Shown one piece after another: positions 32,975 through 41,968 of a DNA stretch of 64,000 nucleotides. Each line of letters starts with the position of its first letter. The stretch's first letter is position 1. The stretch comes from CAG-390 sp045546615 (lineage in GTDB: Bacteria > Bacillota > Clostridia > Oscillospirales > CAG-272): assembly GCA_045546615.1 (NCBI GenBank), contig JAZQDD010000028.1, forward strand, positions 9,046 through 73,045, in the 5' to 3' direction. The notes beneath the pieces were generated by a model, which was not told where the DNA came from, ran no database searches, and saw only the letters and a list, made by a program, of their open reading frames with translations. Both the position numbers and the translations under genes were made by a program.

Positions 32975-33003
32975 ATTTTACATCAAATAAAACTCTTTGT
33001 CAA
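32975..33003 (-). promoter_or_regulatory. Promoter of the six-gene envelope operon
   Basis: On the minus strand TTGACA (33003-32998) and TAAAAT (32980-32975), spacer 17. Confidence 0.65.
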
Positions 33004-33005
33004 GT

Positions 33006-33038
33006 AAAAACGGCCGAAGCACAGCTTCGACCGTTTTT
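33006..33038 (-). terminator. Terminator of the nusA-infB operon
   Basis: AAAAACGG-CGAAGC / GCTTCG-CCGTTTTT stem after the SGNH hydrolase stop; the flanking T tract fits either direction. Confidence 0.7.
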
Positions 33039-33061
33039 GTTTATGGTGACGGCTGAAAGTG

Positions 33062-33985
33062 TCAGTCGTTTTCACGTTTTCTTCCAAACACAGCGCAAAG
33101 AGCGATGGCGGATGGGATAACGGCAAGAGCCGTTACCGAGCCGCATCCGCCCTCGGCAGCCGCGGTAGTGCTTTCCGCAGTAGTCTCGGGTGCTGTGGTC
33201 TGGGGGATTGTAGTTTCGGGGACGGTGGTGACCTCCGCCTTCTTGATAAACGTCTCCTCCATCCACGACGCTATGAAGGGAGTGAGTATATCATAGCCCT
33301 TTGCGTTGGGATGAACGTTTATATCATCTCTGAAATGCGTGCCTGTTTTGAGCCTTTTGGCAAGTGTTTCGTTGTGGTAAAGGTCCGCATAGGGAACGTC
33401 CCACTTTTCGAGGATCTGTATTGTCAGGTCAACGTAAGGCTCCATTGCCTCAAGCTTCGAGGGAGCATTCTTGAACTTGAAATTGACAATAAATCCTACC
33501 GCCGCGTCGGGATACATACCCTTGGTATAATAAAGCAGATTTTCAAGTCCGCCCCCAAAAGTGTTCTTATCAAACGCAGACGGCTCAAATCCCTCGGTCA
33601 TTACGCCGATGGGGAGATCCTGCCACGCATCGTTTGTGCCGCCGTGAAGGATTATTATATCGGCATCCTTGTGCTTTGCGCGTGCCGAACGTACCTGCGA
33701 AAGAATATTCTTTGCGGTCTGCTGGGACACGAATGCACCGGGCACACCGAGATTTTCACAAGCTCTGAAATTATATCTCTCGGCAATTCTTCCGGGCCAG
33801 CCCTTGTTATCCACGGTCGCTCTCGTTATCGAGTCGCCGCAAAAGAGTACCTTGAGTCCGTCAAAGCTCTCAAAGGTCTTTGCCGACTCGGTATTGTCCT
33901 CGGCGCTTGCGCCAAGGGTAAGAGAGGATATCAACATCACAACTGCGACAAGCGCATTGAGCAGTCTTTTTATTGCAATTTTCAT
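33062..33985 (-). CDS. Surface SGNH/GDSL-type hydrolase with Thr-rich stalk and GCGS C-terminal signal
   Basis: A 307-residue exported esterase-like protein. The signal peptide covers residues 1-29 (cleavage after GASA). The SGNH motifs are LFCGDSITRA near 52 (nucleophile Ser), GGTNDAW near 112 and a C-terminal HPNAKGY histidine near 232. The supporting Asp lies four, not three, residues before that His. A stalk rich in TTxPETT (about 250-277) leads to GGCGS, a hydrophobic helix and the tail GRKREND, the same ending as in the two GLUG proteins at 42710-46010. It overlaps the infB stop by four bases. Confidence 0.8.
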   Translation of the reverse strand: MKIAIKRLLNALVAVVMLISSLTLGASAEDNTESAKTFESFDGLKVLFCGDSITRATVDNKGWPGRIAERYNFRACENLGVPGAFVSQQTAKNILSQVRSARAKHKDADIIILHGGTNDAWQDLPIGVMTEGFEPSAFDKNTFGGGLENLLYYTKGMYPDAAVGFIVNFKFKNAPSKLEAMEPYVDLTIQILEKWDVPYADLYHNETLAKRLKTGTHFRDDINVHPNAKGYDILTPFIASWMEETFIKKAEVTTVPETTIPQTTAPETTAESTTAAAEGGCGSVTALAVIPSAIALCAVFGRKREND

Positions 33986-36618
33986 ACCTGCTTTACCTCT
34001 TCCATAACGAACGCCTCAAGAATATCGCCCGTCTTAAGGTCGTTGAATTTTTCAAGTCCGATACCGCACTCGTAGCCCTGTGCTACCTCGCGGACGTCGT
34101 CCTTGAAGCGGCGCAGAGATGCTATCTTATCCTCGTATACCACAATACCGTCGCGAACTACGCGGATCTGCGCGGTGCGGGTGATCTTGCCGTCCTGCAC
34201 GTAAGAGCCTGCGATAAAGCCGACGTGGGGAACGTGAATAAGCTGACGAACCTCGGCGTGACCGAGCAGTGCTTCCTTGAACTTGGGAGCAAGCATACCC
34301 TTCATTGCCGCCGTGACCTCGTCGATACAATCGTAGATTACGCGGTAAGTGCGCACGTCAACGCCCTGACGCTCGGCAGACTCAAGCGCGCTCTTGTCGG
34401 GGCGCACGTTGAAGCCGACGATAATGGCGTTGGATGCGGCGGCGAACATAACATCGCCCTCGGTAATACCGCCTGCGGCGGCGTGGATAACGCGAACGTG
34501 AACTTCCTCGTTGGAGATCTTCTCCAGCGACTGCTTAACTGCCTCGGCAGAGCCGCCCACGTCAGCCTTAACGATAATGTTAAGCTCCTTAACACCGTCC
34601 TTGATCTGCGCAAAGAGGTCATTGAGGTTAGTTCGGGCATTCGCCTTGAAGGTATCCTCCTTCGCCTTTTCGCGGCGCTGATCCGCAAGAGTACGCGCCA
34701 TTCTCTCGTCAACAACGGCGTTAAACTCGTCACCCGACGCAGGAACGTCGGAAAGACCTGTGATCTCAACGGGCATTGAGGGGGGAGCGACCTTTACGAT
34801 TCGTCCCGCGTGGTCTGTCATAGCGCGGACGCGTCCTACCGAAGTACCCGCGATAACGATGTCGCCCGAACGGAGAGTACCGTTCTGCACAAGCACCGTA
34901 GCAACGGGGCCGCGTCCCTTATCCAGCTTTGCCTCGATAACGATACCCTTGGCGCGGCGGTTGGGATTAGCCTTGTATTCCTTGACCTCGGCAATGAGAA
35001 GCACGCTCTCAAGCAGGTCGTCTATACCCTCGTGCTTGAGTGCGGAAACGGGAACACACATAACGTCGCCGCCCCATTCCTCGGGAACGAGGTCGTATTT
35101 GGTAAGCTCTTGCTTAATATTGTCGGGGTTTGCGCCGAGCTTATCCATCTTGTTGATAGCAACGATTATCTCAACACCTGCCGCCTTGGCATGGTTTATA
35201 GCCTCAACGGTCTGCGGCATGATTCCGTCGTCTGCGGCGACGACGAGAATGGCAATATCCGTAGCCTGCGCACCTCTTGCACGCATTGCGGTAAACGCCT
35301 CGTGTCCGGGGGTGTCAAGGAAGGTGATGTCCTTGTCATTGATGCGCACACGGTAAGCACCGATGTGCTGGGTGATACCGCCTGCCTCGCCTGCGGTAAC
35401 GTGGGTGTTTCTGATAGCGTCAAGAAGTGAGGTCTTACCGTGGTCAACGTGTCCCATTACGCAAACGACGGGCGCACGCTCAACGAGCTTATCATCGCTG
35501 TCCTCGCCCTCGTCAAAGAGACGCTCCTCGATGCTGACGACAACTTCCTTCGTAACTACCGCGCCAAGCTCGTCGGCTATGAGATACGCGGTATCAAAAT
35601 CTATGGTCTGGTTAACGGTGACCATCATTCCCATAAGCATAAGGCGCTTGACGACCTCTGCCGCCGTAACCTTGATGCGGGACGCGAACTCGCCAACCGT
35701 GATCTCCTCGGGGATCTCGGCGTGGACGGGCTGCTTCTTTATAGGAGCGGCGGGTGCGGGAACAAAGCCGCCCTTGCCGCCGCGCTTGCCGTTCTGCTGT
35801 GCGCCCTTGCGGTCATTGCGGTTATCCTTGCCGCCCTTTTTCTGATCATTCTTTGAGAACTGTGCGCCCTTGCCCTGCTGCTGGGACTTGTTGTTCTGTC
35901 CCTGCGGACGTGCGCCTTCCTTATCTGCGGCGGCAGCGGCAGGCTTTTTGGCAACCTTGCTGCGCGCAGAGCCGCGATTGTCTCTGTCATCGGTCACGAA
36001 ATTATCGAGCTTTTCATCGTACTTGGACAGATCCACGGCATCGCCGCCTCTGGTATCTACCACGCGAGTAGCCGCCTTGGGAGTGACCGTAACGACCTCG
36101 CGCTCACCCTCGGGGCGTGCTTCTCTGACCTCAAGGCGCGTATGCTTTTGCGGCTTTTGCGCCTTTTCAGCCTTCTCCGCCTTTTTGGGCTGTTGCTCCG
36201 CCTTGGCGTTTGCGGCGTTCATTCTCTGCTCGAATCGCTCACCCGCGCTTCTGTTGATATTCTGCTGCTGTGTGGGCTTCGAGGACTTTTTCTCCTCCTT
36301 TGCGGGAGCTTTCTCCTGCGGCGGAGGCGTGGGGGCAGACTTCTCCTTTGTCTCCTCTGCCACGGGCTGTGGCTTTTCCGCCTTCGCCTTCTTGCGTGTC
36401 GAGGGGATGCCGGTAACTCCGTCGATATAGTCCTCTATATTCGATACCTGATTTGCCGTTGTGAGCTTTTCCCACATAAAATCAAGCTCGAAGCTTGTAA
36501 GAGTCTTTTGTGTTTTTGCATCGATCCCGCCCTCCGCAAAAAGATCGGAGAGATCCTTTGCCTTGAGAGAAAGATCCTTTGCCAACTGGTTTACCTTAAA
36601 CTGTGAGCTTACTGCCAT
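33982..36618 (-). CDS. infB: Translation initiation factor IF-2
   Basis: GTPase that brings initiator tRNA to the 30S subunit. The 878-residue protein has an N-terminal IF2-N domain (VNQLAKDLSLKAKDLSDLF), a long low-complexity Lys/Ala/Gln/Gly linker (about 85-290), then the G domain: GHVDHGKTS near residue 390, DTPGHEAF near 440 and NKMDKLGA near 492. Beta-barrel and C-terminal domains follow, ending in the IF2-C2 region (YECGIGLEKFND). The length of the linker is normal for Clostridia. It is the fifth gene of rimP-nusA-ylxR-ylxQ-infB. Confidence 0.97.
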   Translation of the reverse strand: MAVSSQFKVNQLAKDLSLKAKDLSDLFAEGGIDAKTQKTLTSFELDFMWEKLTTANQVSNIEDYIDGVTGIPSTRKKAKAEKPQPVAEETKEKSAPTPPPQEKAPAKEEKKSSKPTQQQNINRSAGERFEQRMNAANAKAEQQPKKAEKAEKAQKPQKHTRLEVREARPEGEREVVTVTPKAATRVVDTRGGDAVDLSKYDEKLDNFVTDDRDNRGSARSKVAKKPAAAAADKEGARPQGQNNKSQQQGKGAQFSKNDQKKGGKDNRNDRKGAQQNGKRGGKGGFVPAPAAPIKKQPVHAEIPEEITVGEFASRIKVTAAEVVKRLMLMGMMVTVNQTIDFDTAYLIADELGAVVTKEVVVSIEERLFDEGEDSDDKLVERAPVVCVMGHVDHGKTSLLDAIRNTHVTAGEAGGITQHIGAYRVRINDKDITFLDTPGHEAFTAMRARGAQATDIAILVVAADDGIMPQTVEAINHAKAAGVEIIVAINKMDKLGANPDNIKQELTKYDLVPEEWGGDVMCVPVSALKHEGIDDLLESVLLIAEVKEYKANPNRRAKGIVIEAKLDKGRGPVATVLVQNGTLRSGDIVIAGTSVGRVRAMTDHAGRIVKVAPPSMPVEITGLSDVPASGDEFNAVVDERMARTLADQRREKAKEDTFKANARTNLNDLFAQIKDGVKELNIIVKADVGGSAEAVKQSLEKISNEEVHVRVIHAAAGGITEGDVMFAAASNAIIVGFNVRPDKSALESAERQGVDVRTYRVIYDCIDEVTAAMKGMLAPKFKEALLGHAEVRQLIHVPHVGFIAGSYVQDGKITRTAQIRVVRDGIVVYEDKIASLRRFKDDVREVAQGYECGIGLEKFNDLKTGDILEAFVMEEVKQV

Positions 36619-36647
36619 ATTCCTTGTTATCCTCCTTGGGATACTAT

Positions 36648-37007
36648 TTACATATTTTCAAGCTCCGTCTGCGCCGCCTTTGCAAATGCTTTTACAAATG
36701 AAGCGTCAGTAAGAGCCACGGCGGCGCAAGTGCCGCCCCTTCCTATCGCCGCGCCAAGCTCTGCTGAAGCGACGGGAAGAAATATAATTTGTTTTTCGTA
36801 AAATGCGCAACGGTCACAAAGCCGTTTTTTCGTATTATCCGAGGCATCCGACGCCACGGCAACGAGAAGAGCCTTTCGCTCCTTGAGAGCATCGCAAACT
36901 ATCTGCGTACCCGACACAAGCCGCCTTGCCCTTCTTGCAAGCCCGAGGACTCCAAGAACTTTGCGTTCCGACTCCTGCGTCAGCGCTAACTGCCGAGTAT
37001 CCATCAT
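36648..37007 (-). CDS. L7Ae-family RNA-binding protein YlxQ
   Basis: A 119-residue protein of the ribosomal L7Ae/L30e/S12e fold (YlxQ), which binds kink-turn-like RNA. The core is KVLGVLGLARRARRLVSGT near residue 16, followed by LLVAVASDASDNTKKRL near 47 and a late GRGGTCAAVALTD. Between nusA and infB this gene is standard in Firmicutes. Its start overlaps the ylxR stop (ATGATG region), so they are translationally coupled. Confidence 0.85.
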   Translation of the reverse strand: MMDTRQLALTQESERKVLGVLGLARRARRLVSGTQIVCDALKERKALLVAVASDASDNTKKRLCDRCAFYEKQIIFLPVASAELGAAIGRGGTCAAVALTDASFVKAFAKAAQTELENM

Positions 37008-37288
37008 TCGCTTGCCTCAAGCTCCGCCTCGATAGCGTCAAAGACCTCCTCGGATATCGCAACACCGAGTGTAGATGCGATCCTGCCGTTCTTTCTCGCC
37101 TTTTTAAGACAAGAGGTCTTTTTGCATATATATGCGCCCCTGCCCGATTTTTTGCCCGTTATATCAAGGCTTATCTCTCCCTCGGGGGAGCGAACCACTC
37201 TGATTAGCGAGGGCTTTGGCAAATGCTCGTTACAGCCGAGACATTGCCTTACGGGGACGCGGCGCGCAGGTCTTTGCTCGCCTGCCAT
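37004..37288 (-). CDS. rnpM: YlxR/RnpM family RNA-binding protein
   Basis: A 94-residue DUF448 protein. The family signature RQCLGCNEHLPKPSLIRVVR near residue 13 and KKSGRGAYICKKTSCLKKA near 45 are intact. Recent work on the Bacillus protein (RnpM) shows binding to RNase P RNA and regulation of its activity. It lies one base from the nusA stop in the nusA operon. Confidence 0.88.
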   Translation of the reverse strand: MAGEQRPARRVPVRQCLGCNEHLPKPSLIRVVRSPEGEISLDITGKKSGRGAYICKKTSCLKKARKNGRIASTLGVAISEEVFDAIEAELEASE

Positions 37289-37289
37289 A

Positions 37290-38315
37290 TTATTCCGCCT
37301 TTATATCGACCTTACAGCCTGTAAGGCGGGCGGCGAGACGGGCGTTCTGTCCCTCGCGTCCGATCGCGAGAGAGAGCTGGTCTGCGGCAACCGTGATCTG
37401 CGCGGTGCGCTCGTCAAGCATAACGACCTTCTTTATATCTGCGGGGGCAAGAGCCGCCGTGATGTACTCATCCATATTTTCGCTGTAACGGACGATATCT
37501 ACCTTCTCGCCGCCAAGCTCCTCGAGAATGGTATTGATTCTGATTCCTCTGTTACCTATACAAGCGCCGACGGGATCAACGTTTTCGTCGCGGGACATTA
37601 CCGCGAGCTTCGTTCTTGAGCCTGCCTCACGCGCAACACCCTTGATTATTACCGTTCCGTCCGCGATCTCGGGGACTTCAAGCTCGAACATACGGCGTAC
37701 AAGACCGGGATGCGCTCTTGAAATCGTAACGAGCGGACCCTTTTCCTCGCGGTTTACCTCAAGGATATATACCTTTATCTTGCCGCCGACAATGAGACGC
37801 TCACCGGGTATCTGCTCGCTGACACGGAGAAGGGCGTTTCCTGTTCCCGTGAATATAACGGCATCGCCCGTCTGGGGATCGACCTTTGAAACGGTGGCGG
37901 TAATTATCTCCTCGCGCTTCTTTTCGTAAGCGTCGCGGGCGATCTTTCTTTCCGCCTCGCGGATAGCCTGAATGATAACGGACTTTGCCGCGCCTGCGGA
38001 GAGACGGCGGAAATTCTTGGTCTTTACCTCGGTCTCAAGTATCTTGCCGACGGTCATTCGCTTGTTATGCGTTCTTGCTTCCTCAAGAGATATCTCTACC
38101 TCGGGGTTCTCAACCTCGGCAACTACCGTCTTTTGCTGATAAACGCGGACGTCTTTTTTGTTGGGATCTATCAGAACACGGACGTTGGTGTTGTTTCCGT
38201 ATTCCTTTTTATACGCGGCGACAAGAGCCGCCTCGATCTTTTCAAGCATATAATCGTGGGGTATCCCCGTCTTTTTTTCCAGCTCCTCAAGAGCGGCAAA
38301 GAATTCTGAGTTCAT
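37290..38315 (-). CDS. nusA: Transcription termination/antitermination protein NusA
   Basis: A 341-residue RNA-polymerase-binding factor. The N-terminal domain (FFAALEELEKKTGI) is followed by an S1 domain around residues 135-200 and two KH domains (VGACIGNRGIRINTILEELG near 245; LAIGREGQNARLAARLTG near 318). The acidic repeats of proteobacterial NusA are absent, as usual in Firmicutes. It is the second gene of the operon, after rimP. Confidence 0.95.
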   Translation of the reverse strand: MNSEFFAALEELEKKTGIPHDYMLEKIEAALVAAYKKEYGNNTNVRVLIDPNKKDVRVYQQKTVVAEVENPEVEISLEEARTHNKRMTVGKILETEVKTKNFRRLSAGAAKSVIIQAIREAERKIARDAYEKKREEIITATVSKVDPQTGDAVIFTGTGNALLRVSEQIPGERLIVGGKIKVYILEVNREEKGPLVTISRAHPGLVRRMFELEVPEIADGTVIIKGVAREAGSRTKLAVMSRDENVDPVGACIGNRGIRINTILEELGGEKVDIVRYSENMDEYITAALAPADIKKVVMLDERTAQITVAADQLSLAIGREGQNARLAARLTGCKVDIKAE

Positions 38316-38352
38316 TTGACTCTTTTTCCTTTCAGATCATGTGTTTTAAAGC

Positions 38353-38838
38353 TCATATATTTGAGAAATCAAAAAGAAGCTTCATTTTTGAAATAGCGGC
38401 GTACGGAAGCGCAAGCTCCTGTCCGTCCCTCGTTATCAGCACCTCGCCGTCGGCGTTCATACCGCCGAGTATACCGACGATAACGCGGCTTCCGAAGAGA
38501 GGAGCAAAAAGCCTTGCCTCCACCTTTTCACCCGTGAGTGCCTCAATGTGTCGGGGCAGCGTGATATCGCGCTCCACGCCCGGAGAGGATACCTGAAGAT
38601 AATAAGCGTTTTCGATTGGGTCAGCCTCATCAAGAAGCGGATCGAGCGCGCGATGCACTCTCTCGCAGTCCTCGATATTTACCGCGCCGTCGCGCCCCGT
38701 GTCAAGAGTTATGCGCAAAACGTAGTCCGCGCCCTCTCGCAGATAGTCTATATCCCAAAGGGTACAACCCTCGGCGGCAACAGCCGCCTCGGCAAGCGGC
38801 TTGACCTTCAAGGCAACGCCTGTCAGTTCTTTTTTCAT
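38353..38838 (-). CDS. rimP: Ribosome maturation factor RimP
   Basis: A 161-residue 30S assembly factor. The N-terminal domain has GCTLWDIDYLREGADYVLRI near residue 20, then the typical DCERVHRALDPLLDEAD near 58 and YYLQVSSPGVERDI near 78. The C-terminal SH3-like domain follows. It opens the nusA operon, with a promoter at 38927-38955 and a leader of about 80 bases containing a GTGGG-CCCAC hairpin at 38881-38897. Confidence 0.93.
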   Translation of the reverse strand: MKKELTGVALKVKPLAEAAVAAEGCTLWDIDYLREGADYVLRITLDTGRDGAVNIEDCERVHRALDPLLDEADPIENAYYLQVSSPGVERDITLPRHIEALTGEKVEARLFAPLFGSRVIVGILGGMNADGEVLITRDGQELALPYAAISKMKLLFDFSNI

Positions 38839-38926
38839 TTTTCTTCCTTAAAAATCGTATTTCCGATAGCAAAATTAAAAGTGGGTTCATCGCCCACTCC
38901 TTACCTTACTCTATCATACTGCAACA

Positions 38927-38955
38927 AGTATAACACATTATTTGCGCAAATGCAA
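38927..38955 (-). promoter_or_regulatory. Promoter of the rimP-nusA-infB operon
   Basis: On the minus strand TTGCAT (38955-38950) and TATACT (38932-38927), spacer 17. Confidence 0.55.
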
Positions 38956-39027
38956 GAGATTTTAAATATTTTTTTCGTTTCTATCAAAAATTTTACTCAT
39001 TTTATAAATAATTCGTTACAAAAAGTA

Positions 39028-39057
39028 TATACATTTACCCTAAAATTATGATATAAT
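39028..39057 (+). promoter_or_regulatory. Possible promoter for the cca operon
   Basis: TATACA (39028-39033), 18-base spacer, TATAAT (39052-39057). The -10 box is perfect; the -35 box is weak. Confidence 0.4.
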
Positions 39058-39086
39058 TATTACAAATATTAAAAGGGGGGACGGCA

Positions 39087-40274
39087 ATGGAAAAAGAAGA
39101 ACGCTTCGTCTGCCCCGAATATCTTGAAAAAATAATAAATCGCATCGAAAACGCAGGGTTTGAAGCCTTTGTCGTTGGCGGTGCGGTGCGTGACAGCCTG
39201 CTTGGGCGCGCGCCGCACGATTACGACGTTGCCGCCTCTGCCACGCCCGAGGAGAGCGCCGAGATATTTTCAGATATGCGCACCATACCCACGGGCATCG
39301 CCCACGGAACGCTGACAGTCCTATCCGACTCCCACCCCGTGGAGATAACCACCTTCCGCATAGACGGCAATTACTCCGACGGCAGACACCCCGACGGCGT
39401 GAGATTTTCGCGCAGACTTTGCGACGACCTTGCGCGGCGCGATTTTACCGTAAACGCTCTGGCGTGGTCACAAAGAACGGGGGTTGTTGACCTTTTTGGC
39501 GGCAGGGCTGACCTTGAGGCGGGAGTAATTCGCGCGGTGGGAGATCCCTCGCTTCGGTTTGAAGAGGACGCGCTTCGCATACTGCGTGCCTTCCGCTTTG
39601 CCGCAAAGCTCGGTTTTTCAATAGAAAAGGAAACATTTTGCGCCGCCGTACGTCTTAAAGACAGACTCTCGCGCATATCCGCGGAGAGGATAGCATCCGA
39701 GCTGTGCGGACTGCTGTGCGCTCCCTTCCCCGCGGATGCGCTGATGCAAATGAACAACGCCGGCATTCTCACGCTTATTCTCGGAGTTGACGTCCCCCGC
39801 GAAAACATATCGCGCGTAGGCCGCTTGCCCGAAGGCGCGCGGCTTGAACTTCGCCTCGGTGCGCTGTTGCGCGGAACCGACAATGTAAAAAAGACTCTCG
39901 GCAAGCTTCGCCTTTCAAACAAGATATGTGCCGACGCCGCCGAGATAGCCCTAACATACTCACCAAAAGAATGTTCCGACTATGCGCTGCGCCGTTTTGC
40001 CTCGGCACACGCGACGGCGCGGGAAATTCTTTTGCTTGACGAAAACACAGACGCGCTCACGCGATTTGACGAGCTGATGGCGCAAAAACCGCCGCTTCGC
40101 ATCTCGGAGCTTGCCATCGGCGGAAACGAGATTTCCGAAGCGGGGATCGCACACGGCAGAGAGCTTGGTGAGCTTCTTGCCGCGTTGCTTGACGAGGTAC
40201 TCAAAGACCCCCGAAAAAACACCGCCGACTCGCTCCTTTGCATAGCGCGGCAGTACAAGGAGGGCAAAAAATGA
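39087..40274 (+). CDS. cca: CCA tRNA nucleotidyltransferase
   Basis: A 395-residue enzyme of class II nucleotidyltransferases that adds or repairs the CCA end of tRNAs. The head domain has VVGGAVRDSLLGRAPHDYDV near residue 29, with the catalytic Asp pair in DYD. The RRDFTVNALAW motif near 118 and EEDALRILRAFRFAAKLGF near 160 bind nucleotide and tRNA. GGGGGG precedes the ATG. It opens a four-gene plus-strand operon and overlaps the next gene by four bases. Confidence 0.93.
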   Translation: MEKEERFVCPEYLEKIINRIENAGFEAFVVGGAVRDSLLGRAPHDYDVAASATPEESAEIFSDMRTIPTGIAHGTLTVLSDSHPVEITTFRIDGNYSDGRHPDGVRFSRRLCDDLARRDFTVNALAWSQRTGVVDLFGGRADLEAGVIRAVGDPSLRFEEDALRILRAFRFAAKLGFSIEKETFCAAVRLKDRLSRISAERIASELCGLLCAPFPADALMQMNNAGILTLILGVDVPRENISRVGRLPEGARLELRLGALLRGTDNVKKTLGKLRLSNKICADAAEIALTYSPKECSDYALRRFASAHATAREILLLDENTDALTRFDELMAQKPPLRISELAIGGNEISEAGIAHGRELGELLAALLDEVLKDPRKNTADSLLCIARQYKEGKK

Positions 40275-40663
40275 GCGCAAGATACGAAATAATCCGCGAT
40301 TTCAGCGGCAACTGCCACTTTGAGCTTTGCATGGGCGCATCCATGCCCCTGCTGACGGGCGGAAGCCGCGCAAACCTCGCCCTCTGCCGAGGGAGCATCG
40401 CCTCGGCGCGGATAATATGCGACGCGCCCCTTGAGGACACGCGCGGATATACGGGTACTGCCACGGAAGTGCTGAAATTCCCCAAATATCGCTTTGAGCG
40501 AATGCCATCGGGCAGATATACCTACACTCTGTGGGCAAAAAACGGCAAAAAGCTCGCCGCAGGGCCTGCGATGGGTACTATCTCCGCGGCACTCGATGCC
40601 CTTTCGGCAACACGCCGAGAGGCGAGATACGCGCCCGTTTCAGAAAAAATAAGCGGAACATGA
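40271..40663 (+). CDS. Small protein, possibly DUF1508-like
   Basis: A 130-residue protein not clearly recognised. Two halves each look like a short beta-beta-alpha unit beginning with an aromatic strand: YEIIRDFSGNCHFEL near residue 4, and YRFERMPSGRYTYTL near 73 followed by WAKNGKKLAAGPAMGT. The second half recalls the DUF1508 (YegP-type) repeat, but the similarity is modest. There is no signal peptide or membrane segment. The ATG overlaps the cca stop (ATGA), so it is translationally coupled. Function unknown. Confidence 0.6.
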   Translation: MSARYEIIRDFSGNCHFELCMGASMPLLTGGSRANLALCRGSIASARIICDAPLEDTRGYTGTATEVLKFPKYRFERMPSGRYTYTLWAKNGKKLAAGPAMGTISAALDALSATRREARYAPVSEKISGT

Positions 40664-40696
40664 CCGCACAAGATACAGCAAGGAAAGGATACCGCC

Positions 40697-41968
40697 ATGC
40701 AAGAACAGCTCCCCACCCCCGCAGAAAAAACTGAAAAAAGACGGCGTTTTTTGATAAATTTCGCCTATTTCGTTTTACTGTTTGCCATCTCCCTTTTCAT
40801 CGTAAGATACGCCCTCGGCGCACTTATGCCGTTCATTATCGCGCTGATAGTGACACTCATCCTGCGCCCCGCGGTTCGTTTCATAAAAAATAAAATAGGA
40901 ATAAAAAGCCGCTTGGTCGAGCCCGTGCTGGCAATCCTCTTCTATTGCACGATAGGCGTGATAGCCGCGCTCATCGTGTTCGAGGTAGCCAAATCGCTCG
41001 GTTCGATCATATCATATCTTCCCTCTTTTTACTCCAACAGCGTTTCGCCCACGCTTTCGTCCGCCATCTCCGCGATCAACGGGGTGCTTGACAAACTTGA
41101 CCTGAACTACACCCTGTCCACAGGCACGATACTTTCATCCCTCGGCAGTGCGATAACGTCTCTTTCCGGTACGATAATTTCAAGCGCGGGTGACATCGCC
41201 CTTGCCACTCCGTCGTTCTTGATAAACGTCGTCATAACCGTTGTCGCAACCATATTTATGCTGATGGACCTTGACCTTTTGATCAAATTTGCACACCATC
41301 AGCTATCGGAAAAAAATTCCTTGCTCGTGCATAACGTTATCGAGCGTCTGAAATTCGTAGTTAAGAAATATATCCTCTCGTATGCGGCAATAATGTTAAT
41401 AACCTTTGCGGAAATATGGGTGGGGTTGAGCATCCTCGGTGTCACGAACGCCGCCCTGATCGCCGCCATCATCGCCGTATTTGACATTCTCCCCGTCGTT
41501 GGCGCGTCCCTCGTGATACTGCCGTGGGCTGCGATCTCCCTCATCACGGGAAACATCGGACTCACCGTCGGACTCATCGTACTCCTTGCCATCCTCGCGG
41601 TGGTCAGAAACATCATTGAACCGAAGATCGTCGGTTCAAGCGTCGGAATGCACCCCCTGCTCACACTTTTCTCCATGCTCATCGGTAGCTTTATCTACGG
41701 CCCTATAGGAATCCTGCTTATGCCCGTCGGCATGGCGCTTGTGCAAAACCTTGTAGACGGCGGCATTATCCACCTTTATAAAACTTTGGAAAAAGAAGAG
41801 CCCGAGGAAAAGCCAAGCAAGTTCAACACCTTTATCAACCGCATTTTTGACAAGTGCGCCGCCGCAGTAACAGGCTTTTTCAAAAAAATATTTAAAAGAA
41901 AAAAGAAATCCAATACAATATCAAACAATAAAAAAACAAACAACGAGAAAGGAAACGATAATGGCTAA
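40697..41968 (+). CDS. AI-2E family transporter (UPF0118/PerM)
   Basis: A 423-residue polytopic membrane protein with about eight helices. It starts in FAYFVLLFAISLFIVRYALG and carries the family core near residue 260 (AVFDILPVVGASLVILPWA) and VVRNIIEPKIVGSSVGMHPLL near 305. The family includes exporters of autoinducer-2 and Na/H antiporters; the substrate cannot be assigned. The cytoplasmic tail is Lys/Asn-rich (IFKRKKKSNTISNNKK). It overlaps the rubredoxin gene by eight bases. Confidence 0.88.
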   Translation: MQEQLPTPAEKTEKRRRFLINFAYFVLLFAISLFIVRYALGALMPFIIALIVTLILRPAVRFIKNKIGIKSRLVEPVLAILFYCTIGVIAALIVFEVAKSLGSIISYLPSFYSNSVSPTLSSAISAINGVLDKLDLNYTLSTGTILSSLGSAITSLSGTIISSAGDIALATPSFLINVVITVVATIFMLMDLDLLIKFAHHQLSEKNSLLVHNVIERLKFVVKKYILSYAAIMLITFAEIWVGLSILGVTNAALIAAIIAVFDILPVVGASLVILPWAAISLITGNIGLTVGLIVLLAILAVVRNIIEPKIVGSSVGMHPLLTLFSMLIGSFIYGPIGILLMPVGMALVQNLVDGGIIHLYKTLEKEEPEEKPSKFNTFINRIFDKCAAAVTGFFKKIFKRKKKSNTISNNKKTNNEKGNDNG

